Source: Sulfitobacter sp. (GTDB taxonomy: Bacteria > Pseudomonadota > Alphaproteobacteria > Rhodobacterales > Rhodobacteraceae). From it: a stretch of 8,865 nucleotides of DNA. Location of the stretch: NCBI GenBank assembly GCA_026421135.1, contig JAPKCR010000056.1, forward strand, positions 1-8,865. Direction: 5' to 3'. Of the stretch, positions 6,531-8,865 are shown piece by piece (positions within the stretch are counted from its first letter, which is position 1; each line of letters opens with the position of its first letter). The position numbers and the translations under genes are program-made. Below the pieces are notes generated by a model. It made no database searches. It saw only the letters and a list, made by a program, of their open reading frames with translations, and was not told where the DNA came from.

Positions 6531-7283
6531 ATGGCCATACATTCTATCCGTCTGCTTGTTAGTTTGACTGTTTTTGCGATATGCGCCTTGGTCCAAACTT
6601 TGCAGGCCGAAGGGGCAAAACTGAGCCTCGCGGCGGCTCTAAGTCCCCCACAGACGACCGCTGATCAAAATGGATATATCGACATTATCGCCAAGGAAGC
6701 TTTTGAGCGCGCTAATGTTGGACTTGGTTATCAATCTACTACAGTTCGTCGTGGAATGTTTGGTTCCGCCTCAGATGAATTTGACGGCTTTATAGCGGCC
6801 CCCATAATGGCCGCGCCTCAGTTGAAGCCTTTAGTTCGTGTGCTGGAACCGATTTTTGCCAGCATCGCAGGAGGTGTCTTTCTGCGCGACGGTATCGAGA
6901 TTAATACGCTCTCTGATTTCAGTAAGTACCGCGTAGGCTATTCCATGGCCTGCAAGCGAGCGGCAATGTTGCTAAAGGACGTGCCGGATAAATATGCGGC
7001 GCATTCGCCCGCGCTTTTAATGGAGATGCTTGCCCAGAACCGAATTGATGTCGCCTTCATCTTTTTCTCGCAGGCCCGTCATATCGCCAGCGAGAGAAAG
7101 ACTACGGGGCTAAAGTTCTCGAAATATATGAATTACTCGCGGCTGTATATCCATCTGAACCCCAAACATGCTGAAATTGCGCCAGAGTTGGCGCGTGCTA
7201 TCCGGTCTATGAAAGTTGACGGGACTTACTTCAAGATCCTCGGTCTGGCCAATACTGGGACGAAACAGGATGTTTCGGAGTGA
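6531..7283 (+). CDS. Periplasmic solute-binding-like protein (extracellular solute-binding family 3-like)
   Basis: Likely a periplasmic ligand-binding protein; the ligand is unknown. With the ATG at 6531 the product is 250 residues and starts with a good Sec signal peptide (MAIHSIR, hydrophobic LLVSLTVFAICALV, cleavage near LQA/EG at about 26). No lipobox is seen. The frame is open to a TTG at 6456 and has an ATG at 6504, but those starts would bury the signal peptide. A weak GGAAA precedes 6531 by 7 bases. Family-like stretches are NGYIDIIAKEAFERAN (47-62), DEFDGFIAAP (82-91), LSDFSKYRVGYSMACKRAAMLL (127-148), LLMEMLAQNRIDVAFIFF (162-179) and LNPKHAEIAPELARAIRSMKVDGTYFKIL (209-237). No transporter permease or ATPase gene follows. 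Its stop overlaps the start of the sensor kinase by 4 bases, pointing to a sensory rather than transport role. Family assignment is by recognition and is moderate. Confidence 0.75.
   Translation: MAIHSIRLLVSLTVFAICALVQTLQAEGAKLSLAAALSPPQTTADQNGYIDIIAKEAFERANVGLGYQSTTVRRGMFGSASDEFDGFIAAPIMAAPQLKPLVRVLEPIFASIAGGVFLRDGIEINTLSDFSKYRVGYSMACKRAAMLLKDVPDKYAAHSPALLMEMLAQNRIDVAFIFFSQARHIASERKTTGLKFSKYMNYSRLYIHLNPKHAEIAPELARAIRSMKVDGTYFKILGLANTGTKQDVSE
7267..7270 (+). promoter_or_regulatory. Ribosome binding site for the sensor kinase GTG start
   Basis: AGGA lies 9 bases before the GTG at 7280, inside the end of the binding-protein gene. With the GTGA stop/start overlap, it suggests translational coupling of the two genes. 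Confidence 0.45.
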
Positions 7284-8865
7284 TATACCGGTTTTTCCCA
7301 GCGGGCATACGAAGGGAAATCTTCAAGGCGATCTGGGGGCCGATGATCGGCTTGATTATTGTCGCATGTCTCGTCCCATCGGTTTTCTACTACGACATTT
7401 CCGAAGCGCGCTTGAAAGAGCGCGTTGATAATCTGGCCGCCAGTACTGTCCCAACGATGCAAGATGACATCTGGCAATATGATCTGGAGAGCGCCCAAAG
7501 ACTTCTCGATAGCTATGTCGAGATTGGGGTCGTTACAGGGGCAACGGTTTCCGACGGGAACTTGATTAACCTAGTTGCAGGCGCTGTTGACCAAAAGTCG
7601 TCTGCCTACCGGTTGGAAACGCCTCTCTTCGGAGCAGGCCCCTCAAGCGGTGTGCAGATCGCTACACTGTTCCTTGAGGTCTCGAGAGGCGAGATATGGG
7701 AAGTGATACTTCTCCGAATAGCGGTCACGATTATCATCTCGGTTATTTTTATTTTCTTCATTGGTTTTATGGTGTTGCAGCTTTTGGATCGCGCTGTGTT
7801 AAGACCGATCCTCAAAATATCGGATACCCTAAAGCAATTTCCCAATGAATGGGAGACGCTTACAATCGACTTGGACGATGGGCCAATCCAACGCCCTCGG
7901 GACGAACTGACAGGCCTCGTGAATGCGATTCACGGCATGCGCGAGCAGATTTTGTCATCGCAGGCTGCTGGGAAGCGTTCGGAAAAAAAGCTGACCTACG
8001 CAGCCCGTCTGGCGCGGCTTGGCTATGCAACTTTTGACGTCACACTGGACAAGTTTCTTGAATGTGATCCGATCTTTGCACAGGCCCTCAATATGACCGT
8101 ACAGCAGGTTACTGATATGAATGTGCGGCAGCTTTATGTGGGTTCATTATTGCGAGATGAGAACCCTGAAAAGCTGCAATCCATCCGGGATCGCTTCGAA
8201 AAAGGAGAGACTGTCGAAACGACGCTAAAATTTTCGCTCGAGAACGGTGAAATTCGGTATTTGCGCCAAATCCTACGGCCCTTTTATCATCCAAAAACGG
8301 GCAACCTTTTGCTCGAAGCCGTATCGCAAGACATCACCGAACAAAAAGCAATCGAAGAACAACTTTTGCAGGCTCAAAAATTGGATGCCATCGGCAAGTT
8401 GACGGGGGGCGTGGCCCATGACTTCAACAATTTTCTAGCGATTATTTCTGGCAACATCGAACTGACCCTTCTTACATTAGAAAGCCCAACCGAACGTGCA
8501 TTTTTAAACGTGGCGCTTTCTGCGGTGGGCAGCGGGGCGAAATTAACCCAGCAATTGCTTTCCTTTGCACGTAAACAGCCGTTGTCACCTACTAATTTTG
8601 ATGCAGCAAAGCTGGTTCAAGACTCCAGCGCCTTGCTTGACACATCGGTTCGCGAAGCCATCAATCTTGAAATCATTGCCGAAGCTGATCTTTGGAAAGT
8701 CTTTGCCGATCCGGAAAAGCTCAAGACAACGTTGCTAAACCTCGCGGTGAATGGGCGTGATGCTATGCCTGACGGCGGAACGCTGACCATTGAGATCACC
8801 AATGTCCGGTTGGGCAGTGATTGCGAAACGTCCCATCCAGATGTGACCGCTGGTGAATACGTCTG
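7280..8865 (+). CDS. Sensor histidine kinase (TM - periplasmic - TM - HAMP - PAS - HisKA - HATPase), cut by the window end
   Basis: An uninterrupted 528-codon frame runs from a GTG to the window edge with no stop. It encodes a membrane sensor kinase that would autophosphorylate on His380 and pass the phosphate to a response regulator. In order: TM1 about 18-37; a roughly 100-residue periplasmic domain (38-140) with a DDIWQYD motif; TM2 about 142-169 (VILLRIAVTIIISVIFIFFIGFMV); HAMP about 170-226 (RPI at 175-177, DEL at 208-210); PAS about 237-352, ending in the PAC-like EAVSQDITEQK; the H-box LDAIGKLTGGVAHDFNNFLAI at 368-388; and the N-box LLNLAVNGRDAMPDGG at 485-500, where the usual NAxDA reads NGRDA. 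The G-boxes and any receiver domain lie beyond the edge. The GTG start overlaps the upstream stop as GTGA; the next in-frame ATG (7343) would delete part of TM1. Sampled GC is well below that of the left part of the window. Confidence 0.92.
   Translation, partial: MIYRFFPAGIRREIFKAIWGPMIGLIIVACLVPSVFYYDISEARLKERVDNLAASTVPTMQDDIWQYDLESAQRLLDSYVEIGVVTGATVSDGNLINLVAGAVDQKSSAYRLETPLFGAGPSSGVQIATLFLEVSRGEIWEVILLRIAVTIIISVIFIFFIGFMVLQLLDRAVLRPILKISDTLKQFPNEWETLTIDLDDGPIQRPRDELTGLVNAIHGMREQILSSQAAGKRSEKKLTYAARLARLGYATFDVTLDKFLECDPIFAQALNMTVQQVTDMNVRQLYVGSLLRDENPEKLQSIRDRFEKGETVETTLKFSLENGEIRYLRQILRPFYHPKTGNLLLEAVSQDITEQKAIEEQLLQAQKLDAIGKLTGGVAHDFNNFLAIISGNIELTLLTLESPTERAFLNVALSAVGSGAKLTQQLLSFARKQPLSPTNFDAAKLVQDSSALLDTSVREAINLEIIAEADLWKVFADPEKLKTTLLNLAVNGRDAMPDGGTLTIEITNVRLGSDCETSHPDVTAGEYV

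Noticed and set aside
7226..8802. Minus-strand open frames beneath the kinase (7226-7498, 7606-7845, 8109-8294, 8617-8802)
   Set aside because: All are antisense to a continuous, motif-rich kinase frame and show no domain features.

Overview
The window looks like chromosomal DNA from an alphaproteobacterium, most likely a marine Rhodobacteraceae (roseobacter-type). This is inferred from moderate-to-high GC in the left two thirds, a divergent purD/xseA pair, an AlkB-like membrane hydroxylase, and a fused NuoE-NuoF formate dehydrogenase subunit resembling Fdh1B of Methylobacterium extorquens. No rRNA, tRNA, CRISPR array, complete insertion sequence or integrase gene is visible.

Layout. (1) 50-1315, minus: purD (purine synthesis), with a GC-rich hairpin beyond its stop. 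(2) 1410-2885, plus: xseA (exonuclease VII large subunit), divergent from purD across 94 bases. (3) 2897-3292, minus: a small secreted protein with four cysteines, convergent with xseA; both stop codons lie in the arms of one short inverted repeat. (4) 3346-4356, minus: an AlkB/fatty-acid-hydroxylase-type di-iron membrane protein, upstream of and co-directional with the small secreted protein. (5) 4357-4539: a divergent control region with operator-like inverted repeats. (6) 4540-6252, plus: the NAD/FMN/Fe-S subunit of an NAD-dependent formate dehydrogenase (FdsG+FdsB fused, Fdh1B type). (7) 6253-6530: a gene-free stretch with an 18-base dyad. (8) 6531-7283, plus: a periplasmic solute-binding-protein-like gene. 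(9) 7280 to the window end, plus: a two-transmembrane HAMP-PAS-HisKA sensor histidine kinase, cut off by the window edge and overlapping the binding-protein gene by 4 bases.

How the genes fit together. purD and xseA are housekeeping genes. The fdh1B product would pass electrons from formate oxidation to NAD+, but the catalytic molybdenum/tungsten subunit normally encoded next to it is not in the window. Instead, a lower-GC block (about 46% in sampled lines, against about 57% to the left) carries a binding protein and a sensor kinase in one transcription unit with no transporter permease or ATPase. The most interesting reading is a periplasmic-binding-protein-assisted two-component ('three-component') sensor, possibly inserted into a formate dehydrogenase locus. 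Its ligand, its response regulator and any link to formate cannot be determined from this window.
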